Below are positions 15,893 through 24,390 of a stretch of DNA of 64,000 nt, piece after piece. Position numbers and translations under genes: made by a program. How positions within the stretch are numbered: the stretch's first letter is position 1; every line of letters starts with the position of its first letter. The stretch comes from Streptomyces xylophagus (lineage in GTDB: Bacteria > Actinomycetota > Actinomycetes > Streptomycetales > Streptomycetaceae): positions 57,520-121,519 of the forward strand of contig NZ_JNWO01000037.1 in the NCBI RefSeq assembly GCF_000716435.1. The letters are read 5' to 3'. The notes below the pieces were generated by a model that worked only from the letters and a program-made list of their open reading frames with translations, was not told where the DNA came from and ran no database searches.

Positions 15893-17170
15893 GTGCGCCG
15901 TCGTCTTATTCAGTCCACCCTCGCTGTGGTGCTCGTCGTGATCGCCGTCTTTGGTGTGTCTCTCGTCATCGTGGAGACGCGGACCATCAGCAACAGTGCC
16001 CAGGAACGTGTGGACTCCGAGGCGCTGCGGCTCGCCAGCATCGTGGACAGTCGGATTCTCGGGGCGGAGATCGTCGACTCCGAGGTGCTGCGCACGCAGG
16101 TCACGGAGGACCGGTACGCCGTGATCCGGATCCCGGGGGACCCGGTGATCGCGGTCGGTACCAAGCCGACGGGTGACGTCATCCGCTCCACGGCCAAGGG
16201 GGAGGAGGGCGAGACGGTCACCGTGATGGAGCCGCGCTCGACCGTCACCCGTGAGGTCGGGCGGACGCTGCTCATCATCGGCGCCGTGGCGTTGCTGGCC
16301 GTGGTGGCCGCCGTCCTGCTCGCGGTACGACAGGCCAACCGGCTCGCCTCGCCGCTCACCGACCTCGCGGAGACCGCCGAGCGGCTCGGTTCCGGTGACC
16401 CGCGGCCCCGGCACAAGCGGTACAGCGTCCCGGAGTTGGACCGGGTCGCCGATGTCCTGGACTCCTCCGCCGAGCGCATCGCGCGGATGCTCACCGCCGA
16501 GCGCAGGCTCGCCGCGGACGCCTCGCACCAGTTGCGTACGCCGCTGACCGCGCTGTCCATGCGCCTGGAGGAGATCACCCTCACGGACGACCCGGACACG
16601 GTGAAGGAGGAGGCGACGATCGCGCTGACGCAGGTCGAGCGGCTCACGGACGTCGTGGAGCGGCTGCTGACCAACGCGCGTGATCCCCGTACCGGCTCCG
16701 CCGTCTCCTTCGACCTCGACGAGGTCATCCAGCAGCAGCTCGCCGAGTGGCGCCCCGCCTACCGCAGCTCCGGCCGCGCGATCGTCAGCTCGGGCAAGCG
16801 GCATCTGCAGGCCGTCGGCACCCCGGGCGCGGTCGCCCAGGTGCTGGCCGCGCTGATCGAGAACTCCCTGATGCACGGCGGCGGCACGGTCGCCCTGCGC
16901 ACCCGTGTCACCGGCAACCAGGCCGTCGTAGAAGTCACGGACGAGGGTCCTGGGGTACCCACCGACCTCGGCGCCCGGATCTTCGAGCGCACGATCAGCG
17001 GCCGCAACTCCACGGGGATCGGCCTCGCGGTCGCGCGGGACCTCGCGGAGGCGGACGGGGGCCGGCTGGAGATGCTGCAGCTGCAGCCGCCGGTGTTCGG
17101 GCTGTTCCTGTCGCGTACGCCGCCGACGAAGCGGCTGCCGGTGGAGGACGAGGAGCCCACGGTCCGCTGA
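15893..17170 (+). CDS. Two-component sensor histidine kinase
   Basis: This 425-residue membrane kinase has two spans (about 6-26 and 124-146) framing an extracytoplasmic sensor of ~100 residues. A HAMP segment follows (RQANRLASPLTDLAETAERL). The H-box is ASHQLRTPLTAL, with the phosphorylated His about 212, and the ATPase domain shows ENSLMHGG (N), DEGPGV (G1) and STGIGLAVARDLA (G2). The GTG start has a CCGGAGGG site. It should phosphorylate the regulator at 15075-15752. The sensor domain matches no ligand-binding family I recognise. Confidence 0.92.
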   Translation: MRRRLIQSTLAVVLVVIAVFGVSLVIVETRTISNSAQERVDSEALRLASIVDSRILGAEIVDSEVLRTQVTEDRYAVIRIPGDPVIAVGTKPTGDVIRSTAKGEEGETVTVMEPRSTVTREVGRTLLIIGAVALLAVVAAVLLAVRQANRLASPLTDLAETAERLGSGDPRPRHKRYSVPELDRVADVLDSSAERIARMLTAERRLAADASHQLRTPLTALSMRLEEITLTDDPDTVKEEATIALTQVERLTDVVERLLTNARDPRTGSAVSFDLDEVIQQQLAEWRPAYRSSGRAIVSSGKRHLQAVGTPGAVAQVLAALIENSLMHGGGTVALRTRVTGNQAVVEVTDEGPGVPTDLGARIFERTISGRNSTGIGLAVARDLAEADGGRLEMLQLQPPVFGLFLSRTPPTKRLPVEDEEPTVR

Positions 17171-17192
17171 ACCCCGGCGGAAAGAGGGTGGT

Positions 17193-17711
17193 TCAGCTCA
17201 CGTGCTGCTTGGGGCGGGGCAGCGGCTCCGACGCCGGCCCCGGGAAGGTCTCCGCGGCGGCCGGTTCCTCGGGCTCGTCCTCGATCGGCAGGGCCTTGAA
17301 CACCCAGGTGCGGTACGACCAGAAGCGGAACAGCGTCGCGATGCCGATGCCGAGCACCTTGAAGACGTTGCGCTGCAGCGAGCTGTCCCAGCCGAGGCCG
17401 TAGATCGCCGCGAACAGGACGCCGTTCTCGATCACCAGGCCGACCAGGCTGAACGCCAGGAACAGCGTGAGTTCCTTGGTGCGGGCGCTCTTGTCGCGGT
17501 CACGGTAGGTGAAGTAGCGGAAGCCCACGTAGTTGCACACGATGGCCACGATCGTGGCGATCACGTTGGCGCGCACGGCCTGCAGGCTGGTCAGATGCCA
17601 CAGCAGGTTGGAGACCGCGAAGTTCACCACGGTGCCCACGATGCCCACCGCGCCGAACTTGGCGACCTCGCGTGCGAGCCGTTTGAAAGGCCCTTCGGAA
17701 CCACGTTCCAT
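17193..17711 (-). CDS. GtrA family membrane protein
   Basis: This 172-residue protein has four predicted spans (KFGAVGIVGTVVNFAVSNLL, then ANVIATIVAIVCNYVGFRYF, LFLAFSLVGLVIENGVLFAA, and VFKVLGIGIATLFRFWSYRT). GtrA proteins are thought to move lipid-linked sugars across the membrane for envelope glycosylation. The start at 17711 (MERGSEGPFKRL) is chosen because a GGAGG lies about 11 bases upstream. The C-terminal ~35 residues are acidic and Pro-rich. It is convergent with the kinase (22-base gap) and divergent from purK. Confidence 0.88.
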   Translation of the reverse strand: MERGSEGPFKRLAREVAKFGAVGIVGTVVNFAVSNLLWHLTSLQAVRANVIATIVAIVCNYVGFRYFTYRDRDKSARTKELTLFLAFSLVGLVIENGVLFAAIYGLGWDSSLQRNVFKVLGIGIATLFRFWSYRTWVFKALPIEDEPEEPAAAETFPGPASEPLPRPKQHVS

Positions 17712-17862
17712 GGTTGGGCAGGCCTCCGTCTTCTCGGATTCTGGACCCAGCCATGCTAACCATCGCTTTCCCCCGGCGCCCGCGAAGCCGCTCACAGGTG
17801 GGGAAGAGACCCGGAAAAGGACGGTAAGAGGTACGGAAATCGGGCCGCCCCGGCGTGACCGA

Positions 17863-17875
17863 TACCCTGGGGGAG
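17863..17875 (+). promoter_or_regulatory. Likely leaderless promoter of purK (-10 box)
   Basis: A TACCCT -10 element at 17863-17868 ends six bases before the purK GTG (17875). Transcription would therefore start at about the first base of the start codon, giving a leaderless mRNA. No clear -35 was seen. Confidence 0.5.
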
Positions 17876-19014
17876 TGACGTTCCCGGTAGTCGGCATGGT
17901 CGGCGGGGGGCAGCTCGCTCGTATGACACACGAGGCGGGCATCCCGCTCGGCATCAGATTCAAGCTTCTCAGTGACACCCCTCAGGAGTCCGCGGCGCAG
18001 GTCGTCGGCGATGTCGTCATCGGCGACTACCGCGACCTCGACACGCTGCGTGACTTCGCGCGGGGCTGCGATGTGATCACCTTCGATCACGAACACGTCC
18101 CCACCGAGCATCTGCGCGCCTTGGAGGCGGACGGCATCCCCGTGCGCCCCGGCCCGGACGCGCTCGTGCACGCCCAGGACAAGGGCGTGATGCGCGCGAA
18201 GCTCGTCGAGATCGGCGTGCCGTGCCCGCGGCACCGCATCGTGACGGACCCGGCGGACGTGGTCGCGTTCGCCGAGGAAGGGGACGGCTTCCCGGTCGTC
18301 CTCAAGACCGTCCGCGGCGGCTACGACGGCAAGGGCGTGTGGGTCGTGGGCAGCGCGGAGGAGGCCGCCGATCCCTTCCGTGCCGGCGTCCCCGTGCTCG
18401 CCGAGGAGAAGGTGGACTTCGTACGGGAGCTGGCGGCCAACGTCGTACGCTCCCCGCACGGCCAGGCGGTCGCCTACCCGGTCGTCGAGTCCCAGCAGGT
18501 GAACGGCGTCTGCGACACGGTGATCGCGCCCGCCCCCGACCTGGACGAGTCCCTCGCGCTGCGGGCCGAGGAGATGGCCCTGCGCATCGCCAAGGAACTC
18601 GGTGTCGTCGGCCACCTCGCCGTCGAGCTGTTCCAGACCGCCGACGGCCGCATCCTCGTCAACGAACTCGCCATGCGCCCGCACAACTCCGGCCACTGGA
18701 CCCAGGACGGCGCGATCACCAGCCAGTTCGCCAACCACGTCCGCGCGGTCCTCGACCTCCCGCTGGGCGACCCGCGCGCCCGGGCCCCCTGGACCGTGAT
18801 GTGCAACGTCCTGGGCGGCGACTACCCGGACATGTACTCCGCGTACCTGCACTGCATGGCCCGCGACCCGCAGCTGAAGATCCACATGTACGGCAAGGAC
18901 GTGAAGCCCGGCCGCAAGGTGGGCCACGTCAACACCTACGGCGACGACCTGGACGACGTCCTCGAGCGGGCCCGTCACGCAGCCGGCTATCTGAGAGGCA
19001 CGATCACCGAATGA
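17875..19014 (+). CDS. purK: 5-(carboxyamino)imidazole ribonucleotide synthase
   Basis: This 379-residue ATP-grasp enzyme converts AIR, ATP and bicarbonate to N5-CAIR in purine synthesis. The N-terminal dinucleotide-like loop is [13 protein letters not shown]. The ATP-grasp region holds [20 protein letters not shown] and [20 protein letters not shown], followed by RPHNSGHWT. The GTG at 17875 gives the normal family N-terminus. Its stop overlaps the purE ATG (ATGA), so the two steps are coupled. The gene is divergent from the GtrA gene. Confidence 0.95.
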   Translation: MTFPVVGMVGGGQLARMTHEAGIPLGIRFKLLSDTPQESAAQVVGDVVIGDYRDLDTLRDFARGCDVITFDHEHVPTEHLRALEADGIPVRPGPDALVHAQDKGVMRAKLVEIGVPCPRHRIVTDPADVVAFAEEGDGFPVVLKTVRGGYDGKGVWVVGSAEEAADPFRAGVPVLAEEKVDFVRELAANVVRSPHGQAVAYPVVESQQVNGVCDTVIAPAPDLDESLALRAEEMALRIAKELGVVGHLAVELFQTADGRILVNELAMRPHNSGHWTQDGAITSQFANHVRAVLDLPLGDPRARAPWTVMCNVLGGDYPDMYSAYLHCMARDPQLKIHMYGKDVKPGRKVGHVNTYGDDLDDVLERARHAAGYLRGTITE

Positions 19015-19550
19015 GCCCCGTCGCAGGACCCGTCGTAGGAATCGTCATGGGGTCGGACTCCGACTGGCCCGTCATGGAGGCCGCCGCGCAGGCCCTCGAC
19101 GAGTTCGAGATCGCGTACGAGGTCGACGTCGTCTCCGCACACCGGATGCCGCGAGAGATGATCACGTACGGCGAGCAGGCCGACGGCCGCGGCCTCAAGG
19201 TGATCATCGCGGGCGCCGGCGGCGCGGCCCACCTCCCGGGCATGCTGGCCTCGGTGACCCCGCTGCCGGTGATCGGCGTCCCCGTGCCGCTGAAGTACCT
19301 GGACGGCATGGACTCGTTGCTGTCCATCGTGCAGATGCCGGCCGGTGTCCCCGTCGCCACCGTCTCGGTCGCCGGCGCGCGCAACGCGGGCCTGCTCGCC
19401 GCCCGCATCCTGGCCACCCACGACGACGAACTCCTCGTCCGTATGCGGGAGTTCCAGCAGGAGCTGAACGACCAGGCCACGGAGAAGGGCAAGCGCCTGC
19501 GCACCAAGGTCGAGGGCGGCAGCGGCAGCGGCTTCGGCTTCGGGAAGTGA
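19011..19550 (+). CDS. purE: N5-carboxyaminoimidazole ribonucleotide mutase
   Basis: This 179-residue class I PurE rearranges N5-CAIR to CAIR. The signature [13 protein letters not shown] is near the N-terminus. AHRMPREM carries the catalytic His, and [13 protein letters not shown] plus [20 protein letters not shown] form the active-site loops of the octamer. The ATG overlaps the purK stop. The last ~15 residues are a Gly/Ser/Phe tail ([11 protein letters not shown]) beyond the usual fold. Its stop overlaps the GTG of the downstream dipeptidase. Confidence 0.95.
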   Translation: MSPVAGPVVGIVMGSDSDWPVMEAAAQALDEFEIAYEVDVVSAHRMPREMITYGEQADGRGLKVIIAGAGGAAHLPGMLASVTPLPVIGVPVPLKYLDGMDSLLSIVQMPAGVPVATVSVAGARNAGLLAARILATHDDELLVRMREFQQELNDQATEKGKRLRTKVEGGSGSGFGFGK

Positions 19551-20734
19551 CGGGGATGACCTCACTGGACGAGGCGCGGGAACTCCTGCGCGAGTTCCCG
19601 ATCGTCGACGGGCACAACGACCTGCCCTGGGCGCTGCGCAAGCAGGTCACCTACGACCTCGACGCCCGCGACATCGCCGTACACCAGAACGCCCATCTGC
19701 ACACCGACATCCCGCGCCTGCGCGAGGGCGGCGTCGGTGCGCAGTACTGGTCGGTGTACGTCCGCTCGGACCTGCCGGACCCGGTGCCGACGACGCTCGA
19801 ACAGATCGACTGCGTACGGCAGTTGCTGGCCCGCTACCCGCAGGACCTGGCGCCCGCGCTGACCGCCGCGGACATGGAGTCGGCGCGCGCGGAGGGCCGT
19901 ATCGCCTCGTTGATGGGGGCGGAGGGCGGGCACTCGATCGCCAACTCCCTCGGCACACTGCGGGGGTTGTACGCGCTCGGCGTCCGCTACATGACGCTCA
20001 CCCACAACGACAACGTGGCCTGGGCGGACTCGGCGACGGACGAACCGGGGGTCGGCGGACTGTCGGCGTTCGGCCGTGCGGTCGTGCGGGAGATGAACCG
20101 CGAGGGCATGCTCGTGGACCTCTCGCACGTGGCGGCGACGACGATGCGCGACGCGCTCGACACCTCGACGGCCCCCGTGATCTTCTCCCACTCCTCCTCC
20201 CGGGCGGTCTGCGACCACCCGCGCAACATCCCGGACGACGTGCTGGAACGCCTCCCTGCCAACGGCGGTATGGCGATGGTGACGTTCGTCCCGAAGTTCG
20301 TGCTCCAGGCCGCCGTGGACTGGACGGCCGCGGCCGACGACAACATGCGCGCCCACGGCCTGCACCACCTGGAGACCACCGCCGAGGCGATGAAGGTGCA
20401 CCGCGCCTTCGAGGAGCTCAACCCGCGCCCGGTCGCCACGGTCTCCACCGTCGCCGACCACCTCGACCACATGCGCGAGGTCGCGGGCGTCGACCACCTC
20501 GGCATCGGCGGCGACTACGACGGCACGGCCTTCACCCCCGACGGCCTCAACGACGTCTCCGGCTACCCGAACCTCATCGCGGAACTCCTGGACCGCGGCT
20601 GGTCCCGCCCCGACCTGGCCAAGCTGACCTGGCAGAACGCGGTACGGGTGCTGGGCGCGGCCGAGGACGTGGCGCGGGACATCCGGGCGACGCGGGGGCC
20701 GTCGAACGCGACCCTCGAGTCGCTGGACGGCTGA
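19547..20734 (+). CDS. Membrane dipeptidase (renal dipeptidase family, peptidase M19)
   Basis: This 395-residue binuclear zinc peptidase hydrolyses dipeptides, often those with D-residues at the second position. All ligand motifs are present: DGHNDLPW (HxD), MGAEGGHS (bridging Glu), LTHNDN, VDLSHV, FSHSSSR, and GIGGDYDG (Asp). The GTG at 19547 overlaps the purE stop; an ATG at 19556 is also possible. No signal peptide is seen, so it is probably cytosolic. Coupling to purE is by overlap only, with no pathway link. A terminator follows at 20753-20778. Confidence 0.92.
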   Translation: MTGMTSLDEARELLREFPIVDGHNDLPWALRKQVTYDLDARDIAVHQNAHLHTDIPRLREGGVGAQYWSVYVRSDLPDPVPTTLEQIDCVRQLLARYPQDLAPALTAADMESARAEGRIASLMGAEGGHSIANSLGTLRGLYALGVRYMTLTHNDNVAWADSATDEPGVGGLSAFGRAVVREMNREGMLVDLSHVAATTMRDALDTSTAPVIFSHSSSRAVCDHPRNIPDDVLERLPANGGMAMVTFVPKFVLQAAVDWTAAADDNMRAHGLHHLETTAEAMKVHRAFEELNPRPVATVSTVADHLDHMREVAGVDHLGIGGDYDGTAFTPDGLNDVSGYPNLIAELLDRGWSRPDLAKLTWQNAVRVLGAAEDVARDIRATRGPSNATLESLDG

Positions 20735-20752
20735 GGAACCGGTGTCCGGCGC

Positions 20753-20778
20753 GGCGCGGGAGCGGCCACTCCCGCGCC
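20753..20778 (+). terminator. Terminator hairpin after the dipeptidase
   Basis: A 10-bp perfect stem, GGCGCGGGAG with CTCCCGCGCC, encloses a six-base loop, 19 bases after the dipeptidase stop. Confidence 0.7.
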
Positions 20779-20865
20779 GTACCCCGAACGCACCGCCCAC
20801 CAGGAAGCCCCCTCGTCAGCGTGCGACGGTGACCGTACTGCCGTAACGACGTACGGAGCCCCGCC

Positions 20866-22008
20866 ATGGCCGACCTCCAGGACCAACTGCACGCGACGAC
20901 CGAGGTCGGCGAGCTCGACGACTTGGTCCACGAGCCCTTTCCCGCCGGGCCCTTCCCGCCGGACACCGCGGAACCGTACGACCCCGTCTCCGACCCCGCC
21001 GCGGCCCCCCTGGAGCGCGCCCGCGCCATCCTCGCCGCGCACCCGGTCGCGGACGGCTACAGCGGGCTGCCGTGGGCGCTGCGGCACCTGCCGTGGTTCG
21101 ACCTGGAGCTGGGGGAGAGTTCCGTGGACACCGATGTGCCGCGGCTGCGCGAGGGGCATGTCGGCGCCCTGTTCTGGTCGCTGCACCTGCCCGAGGGTCT
21201 CGCCGGGGACCGGGCGGTGGGCGCCACCCTGGAGCAGCTGGACCTGGTGAACACGGTGGTCCGCGCGCACCCCGAGGGCCTGCGCCTCGCGTACACCGCG
21301 GGCCAGACCACCGACGTGCGCAACTGCGGCCGTATCGCCGTGCTGCTCGGCCCCGCCGGCGCCCCCGCGCTCGGCGACTCGCTCGGCATCCTGCGCTCCC
21401 TGCACGCGCTGGGTCTACGGGTCCTCACGCTGTCCGGGGTGTCCTGGGCGAGCGAGGCCGGGCTGACCCGGTTCGGCGAGGAGGTCGTGCGCGAGATGAA
21501 CCGGCTCGGCGTGCTCGCCGACCTCTCCGGCGCCTCCGAGGAGACGATCCGCCGCGCGCTCGCGGCGTCCAAGGCACCTGTCCTGTTCACCCGTTCCGCA
21601 GCCCGCACCCTGCGCCCGCACCCGGCCAACCTCTCCGACGAACTCCTCGCCGCGGTCGGCGCCGCCAAGGGCCTGTGCATGGTGCCGCTCACCGCCGAGC
21701 AGACCGGCCCGTCCGTCCGGGACGTCGCCGACCACCTCGACCACGTCCGCCGGGTCGCGGGCCCGGAGTCCGTCGCCCTGTCCGGCACCTACGACGCCGG
21801 CACCGCCCACCCGCAGGACCTCGCCGACGCCTCCTGCTACCCGCACCTCTTCGCCGAACTCCTCCACCGCGGCTGGTCCGAGCCCGACCTCGCCCTGCTC
21901 AGCTGGGGCAACGTCCAACGCGCCCTGCGCAGCGCCGACTTCACCGCCCGCGCCGCCCAGCAGCGCCGCGAGCCGTCGACGGCGAAGATCGCCGAGCTGG
22001 ACGGGTAG
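20866..22008 (+). CDS. Dipeptidase-family pseudoenzyme (M19 paralogue without metal ligands)
   Basis: This 380-residue protein aligns along its length with the neighbouring M19 dipeptidase: GLPWALR, DTDVPRLREGHVGALFWSL, RFGEEVVREMNRLGVLADL. Every metal or catalytic motif is changed: HND is YSG, GAEGGH is GPAGAP, THND is TLSG, LSH is LSG, FSHSSSR is FTRSAAR, and GGDYDG is SGTYDAG. The frame is intact and the fold-forming residues are kept, so selection on a non-hydrolytic role is likely. It has an extra acidic ~45-residue N-terminus. A GGAG site precedes the ATG. The role is unknown. Confidence 0.85.
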   Translation: MADLQDQLHATTEVGELDDLVHEPFPAGPFPPDTAEPYDPVSDPAAAPLERARAILAAHPVADGYSGLPWALRHLPWFDLELGESSVDTDVPRLREGHVGALFWSLHLPEGLAGDRAVGATLEQLDLVNTVVRAHPEGLRLAYTAGQTTDVRNCGRIAVLLGPAGAPALGDSLGILRSLHALGLRVLTLSGVSWASEAGLTRFGEEVVREMNRLGVLADLSGASEETIRRALAASKAPVLFTRSAARTLRPHPANLSDELLAAVGAAKGLCMVPLTAEQTGPSVRDVADHLDHVRRVAGPESVALSGTYDAGTAHPQDLADASCYPHLFAELLHRGWSEPDLALLSWGNVQRALRSADFTARAAQQRREPSTAKIAELDG

Positions 22009-22016
22009 ATCTCCGG

Positions 22017-22397
22017 TCAGTGGTCGATCCGGCAGAGGCAGAAGGGATGCCCTGCCGGATCGGCGTACACCCGGAAGTCCTCCTTGTCCTGCCGCTCCAA
22101 CAGCCGCGCGCCGAGCGCCAGTACGGCCTTCTCCGCCGCCTCGATCTCCTCCCACGTCGACCCGGCGTCGAAGTCGAGATGGAACTGCTGCGGCCGGTCC
22201 GCCCGCGGCCACTCCGGCGCGATGTACTCATCCACCCGCTGGAAGGCGATCCGGGGCCCGTCCGGAATATCGAGTACGACCCACTCGTCGTCGGCGGCGC
22301 GAGGCGTGCCGCCGAGAATCCCGGCGTAGAACGCGGCGAGCGCGAGCGGGTCCGGGCAGTCGATCACGGTGGAACGGAAACGGGCGACGGCGGACAT
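22017..22397 (-). CDS. VOC-family (glyoxalase/bleomycin-resistance fold) protein 1
   Basis: This 126-residue protein has two beta-alpha-beta-beta-beta modules: STVIDCPDPLALAAFYAGIL and the mirrored QQFHLDF, ending VYADPAGHPFCLCRIDH. The fold binds metals or small hydrophobic ligands; the substrate is unknown. The ATG at 22397 has GGAGG about seven bases upstream. It is the downstream member of a tandem pair with 22430-22801, with which it shares the DPAGHPFCLC end. It is convergent with the pseudo-dipeptidase. Confidence 0.85.
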   Translation of the reverse strand: MSAVARFRSTVIDCPDPLALAAFYAGILGGTPRAADDEWVVLDIPDGPRIAFQRVDEYIAPEWPRADRPQQFHLDFDAGSTWEEIEAAEKAVLALGARLLERQDKEDFRVYADPAGHPFCLCRIDH

Positions 22398-22429
22398 GGT
22401 GACCTCCGGGGTCTTCGGGAACGGCGGTG

Positions 22430-22801
22430 TCAGCAGGCGCAGAGGCAGAACGGGTGCCCCGCCGGGTCGGCGTACACCCGCCAGGCGCGTGAGCGGTCGT
22501 CGGTGTCCAGCGGGGTCGCGCCCAGAGCGAGGACGCCCTTCTCGGCCGCGTCCAGGTCCTCGACGGCCAGGTCGAGATGGAACTGCTGCGAGTCGCCGGG
22601 CGCGGGCCACTTCGGCGGTACGTGCCCCGGAGACTCCTGGAACGCCAGCGACTGCCCGCCGGGGACTTTCAGGTCCACCCAGTCGCCCTCGCCCTCGTCC
22701 TCTCCTTCGACGGTGCCGCCCAGGATCTCGGCGTAGAAGCCGGCGAGCGCGCGCGGGTCGGGACAGTCCAGGACGACGGCACCGAGCTTGGCGATGGCCA
22801 T
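22430..22801 (-). CDS. VOC-family (glyoxalase/bleomycin-resistance fold) protein 2
   Basis: This 123-residue VOC protein is paralogous to its downstream neighbour: GAVVLDCPDPRALAGFYAEI, then SQQFHLDLAVEDLDAAEKG, ending VYADPAGHPFCLCAC. The start at 22801 (MAIAKLGAVV) is favoured over one eight codons upstream by a GAAGGAG site. The two genes, 32 bases apart, form a likely operon produced by tandem duplication. The gene is divergent from the CGNR regulator, which may control it through the palindrome at 22840-22852. Confidence 0.85.
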   Translation of the reverse strand: MAIAKLGAVVLDCPDPRALAGFYAEILGGTVEGEDEGEGDWVDLKVPGGQSLAFQESPGHVPPKWPAPGDSQQFHLDLAVEDLDAAEKGVLALGATPLDTDDRSRAWRVYADPAGHPFCLCAC

Positions 22802-22816
22802 GGCGGACTCCTTCGG

Positions 22817-22875
22817 GTTACCCATATCTAGCGTCAGTCGGTAACGGTTACCTCATGCTCCCGCATTGGAGGTAA
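22817..22875. promoter_or_regulatory. Candidate operator between VOC pair and CGNR gene
   Basis: GGTAACGGTTACC at 22840-22852 is a perfect palindrome around a central G. Two further half sites flank it: GTTACC at 22817-22822 and GGTAAC at 22870-22875, which touches the CGNR start region. Spaced half sites in an 84-base divergent promoter suggest a regulator that controls both sides, possibly the CGNR protein itself. Confidence 0.5.
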
Positions 22876-22885
22876 CGTCGCAAGC

Positions 22886-23386
22886 ATGAGTGAGAGAGTT
22901 CCTGCGCCCGGCGACTTGGCCCTGATCGAGGCCCTGGTGAACACGCTGGACATCGAGGCGGGGGCCGACGCGCTGGACACGGAGGACGGCTGGGCCTCCT
23001 TCGGACTCACGGCACACCAGGTCCCACAGGCCCGCGAACTCCGCGAGTCCCTGCGCGCCACCCTGCTCGCCCACGCGGGCCACCCCGCGCACCAGGACGT
23101 GACTCCGCTCGGCGAACTCCTCGCGCGCGCCCCGCTGTTGATCGCGCTCGACGCCCACGACGGTTCCGCCCGGCTCACGCCCGCCAACGCGGAACCCCTG
23201 CTCTCCCGTGTCGCGGCGGCGATCGCCCAGTCCCTCGTCGCGGGCACCTGGCCCCGCCTCAAGGCCTGCGAGGCCCCGACCTGTCACTGGGCGTACTACG
23301 ACCGCAGCCCGGCGGGCAGGGGCCGCTGGTGCTCGATGGCGGTGTGCGGATCGCGCGCGAAGATGCGTCGGTACCGGGCCAAGTAG
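22886..23386 (+). CDS. CGNR zinc-finger / ABATE-domain protein
   Basis: This 166-residue protein has an N-terminal ABATE-type region (ALVNTLDIEAGADALDTEDG, then RELRESLRATLLAHAG). The C-terminal treble-clef finger is CEAPTCHWAYYDRSPAGRGR followed by WCSMAVCGSRAKMRRYR, where the name-giving CGNR reads CGSR. The family is thought to bind DNA as transcriptional regulators. It is divergent from the VOC pair across a short promoter with a palindrome. The gene ends ~130 bases before the 24-bp repeat array. Confidence 0.87.
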   Translation: MSERVPAPGDLALIEALVNTLDIEAGADALDTEDGWASFGLTAHQVPQARELRESLRATLLAHAGHPAHQDVTPLGELLARAPLLIALDAHDGSARLTPANAEPLLSRVAAAIAQSLVAGTWPRLKACEAPTCHWAYYDRSPAGRGRWCSMAVCGSRAKMRRYRAK

Positions 23387-23515
23387 CCCTCGCCGAGGGT
23401 GACTTGAGCGGTCCGGGCGCCGAGGACAGCCCAGTGGTGCAGAATGCAGCCAGACGCCGGTCCGGCCGACTGAGCCTCGGCCGGACCGGCGTCGCCTGCG
23501 TATGCGCTGCGCGAC

Positions 23516-24390
23516 GGTCGATCGTCTGTGCCGGGGGTTGGCCCAGGCCTGTGCCCTGCGACGGCCCATCGTCTGAGCCGGGAGACGCTCCGTGGCCTAC
23601 GCCGTGGGCCAGCCCATCCTCTGTGCCGGGGGGCGGTCCATCGCCTGTGCCATCGGCCGTCCCATCTGTCTGTGCCGCGGGCCAGCCCATCGCCCGTGCC
23701 CTCGCCAAGGCCGTAGGCCGGCCCATCGTCTGGGCCCTGAGACGGCCCACTGTCTGTGCCGGGGGCGAGCCCGCCGTCCGTGCCAGTGCCTGGCCCATTG
23801 CCTGTGCCGTGGGCCGGTCCGTCGCCTGGGCCCTGAGACGGCCGATCGTCTGTGCCGGGGGCGAGCCCGCCGTCCGTGCCAGTGCCCGACCCATCGCCTA
23901 GGCCGTGGGCCGGTCCATCGTCTGGGCCCTGAGACGGCCGATCGTCTGTGCCGGGGGCGAGCCCGCCGTCCGTGCCAGTGCCTGGCCCATTGCCTGTGCC
24001 GTGGGCCGGTCCGTCGCCTGAGCCGTGAGACGGCCGATCGTCTGTGCCGGGGGCGAGCCCGCCGTCCGTGCCAGTGCCCGGCCCATCGCATAGGCCGTGG
24101 GCCGGTCCATCGTCTGTGCCGGGGGACGGCCCATGCCTTGTGCCATCGGCCGTCCCGTCCGCCTGTGCGGGGGGTCGGTCCATCGGCTACGCCGTTCGAC
24201 GGCCGATCGTCTGTGCCGGGGGCGAGCCCGCCGTCTGTGCCTAGTGCCCGGCCCATCGCCTAGGCCGTGGGCCGGTCCATCGCCTGAGCTGTGCGGCGGC
24301 CCATCGCCTGAGCCGTGGGCCGGCCCAGCGCCCGTGCCACCGCCCGGCCCACCACCTCCACCTACGCCGTAGGACGCCCCATCGCGCGGA
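23516..24390 (-). repeat. Array of ~36 tandem 24-bp units (minisatellite)
   Basis: The 975 bases between the CGNR gene and the UDP-glucose dehydrogenase stop hold no convincing gene. From about 23516 they consist of head-to-tail 24-bp units of the type GGCCCATCGCCTGTGCCGTG plus GGCC. Each unit starts GGCCC(A) and ends (T)GGGCC, so each could form a small hairpin. Four-unit blocks repeat as 96-bp super-units (anchors at 23739, 23835, 23931, 24027). Twenty-four bases is eight codons, so frames stay open. The first unit lies inside the dehydrogenase C-terminus: RAMGRPTA there, then QAMGRRTA and QAMDRPTA beyond its stop. Confidence 0.88.

Noticed and set aside
23259..24263. Long low-complexity reading frames on both strands in the repeat array
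   Set aside because: Because the unit is 24 bp, any frame without a stop stays open across the array. The predicted Gly/Asp/Pro- or Arg/Cys-rich peptides have no start context and no family match.
23516..24390. CRISPR array
   Set aside because: The repeats are contiguous 24-bp units without unique spacers, the units themselves diverge gradually, and no cas gene is near. It is a minisatellite.
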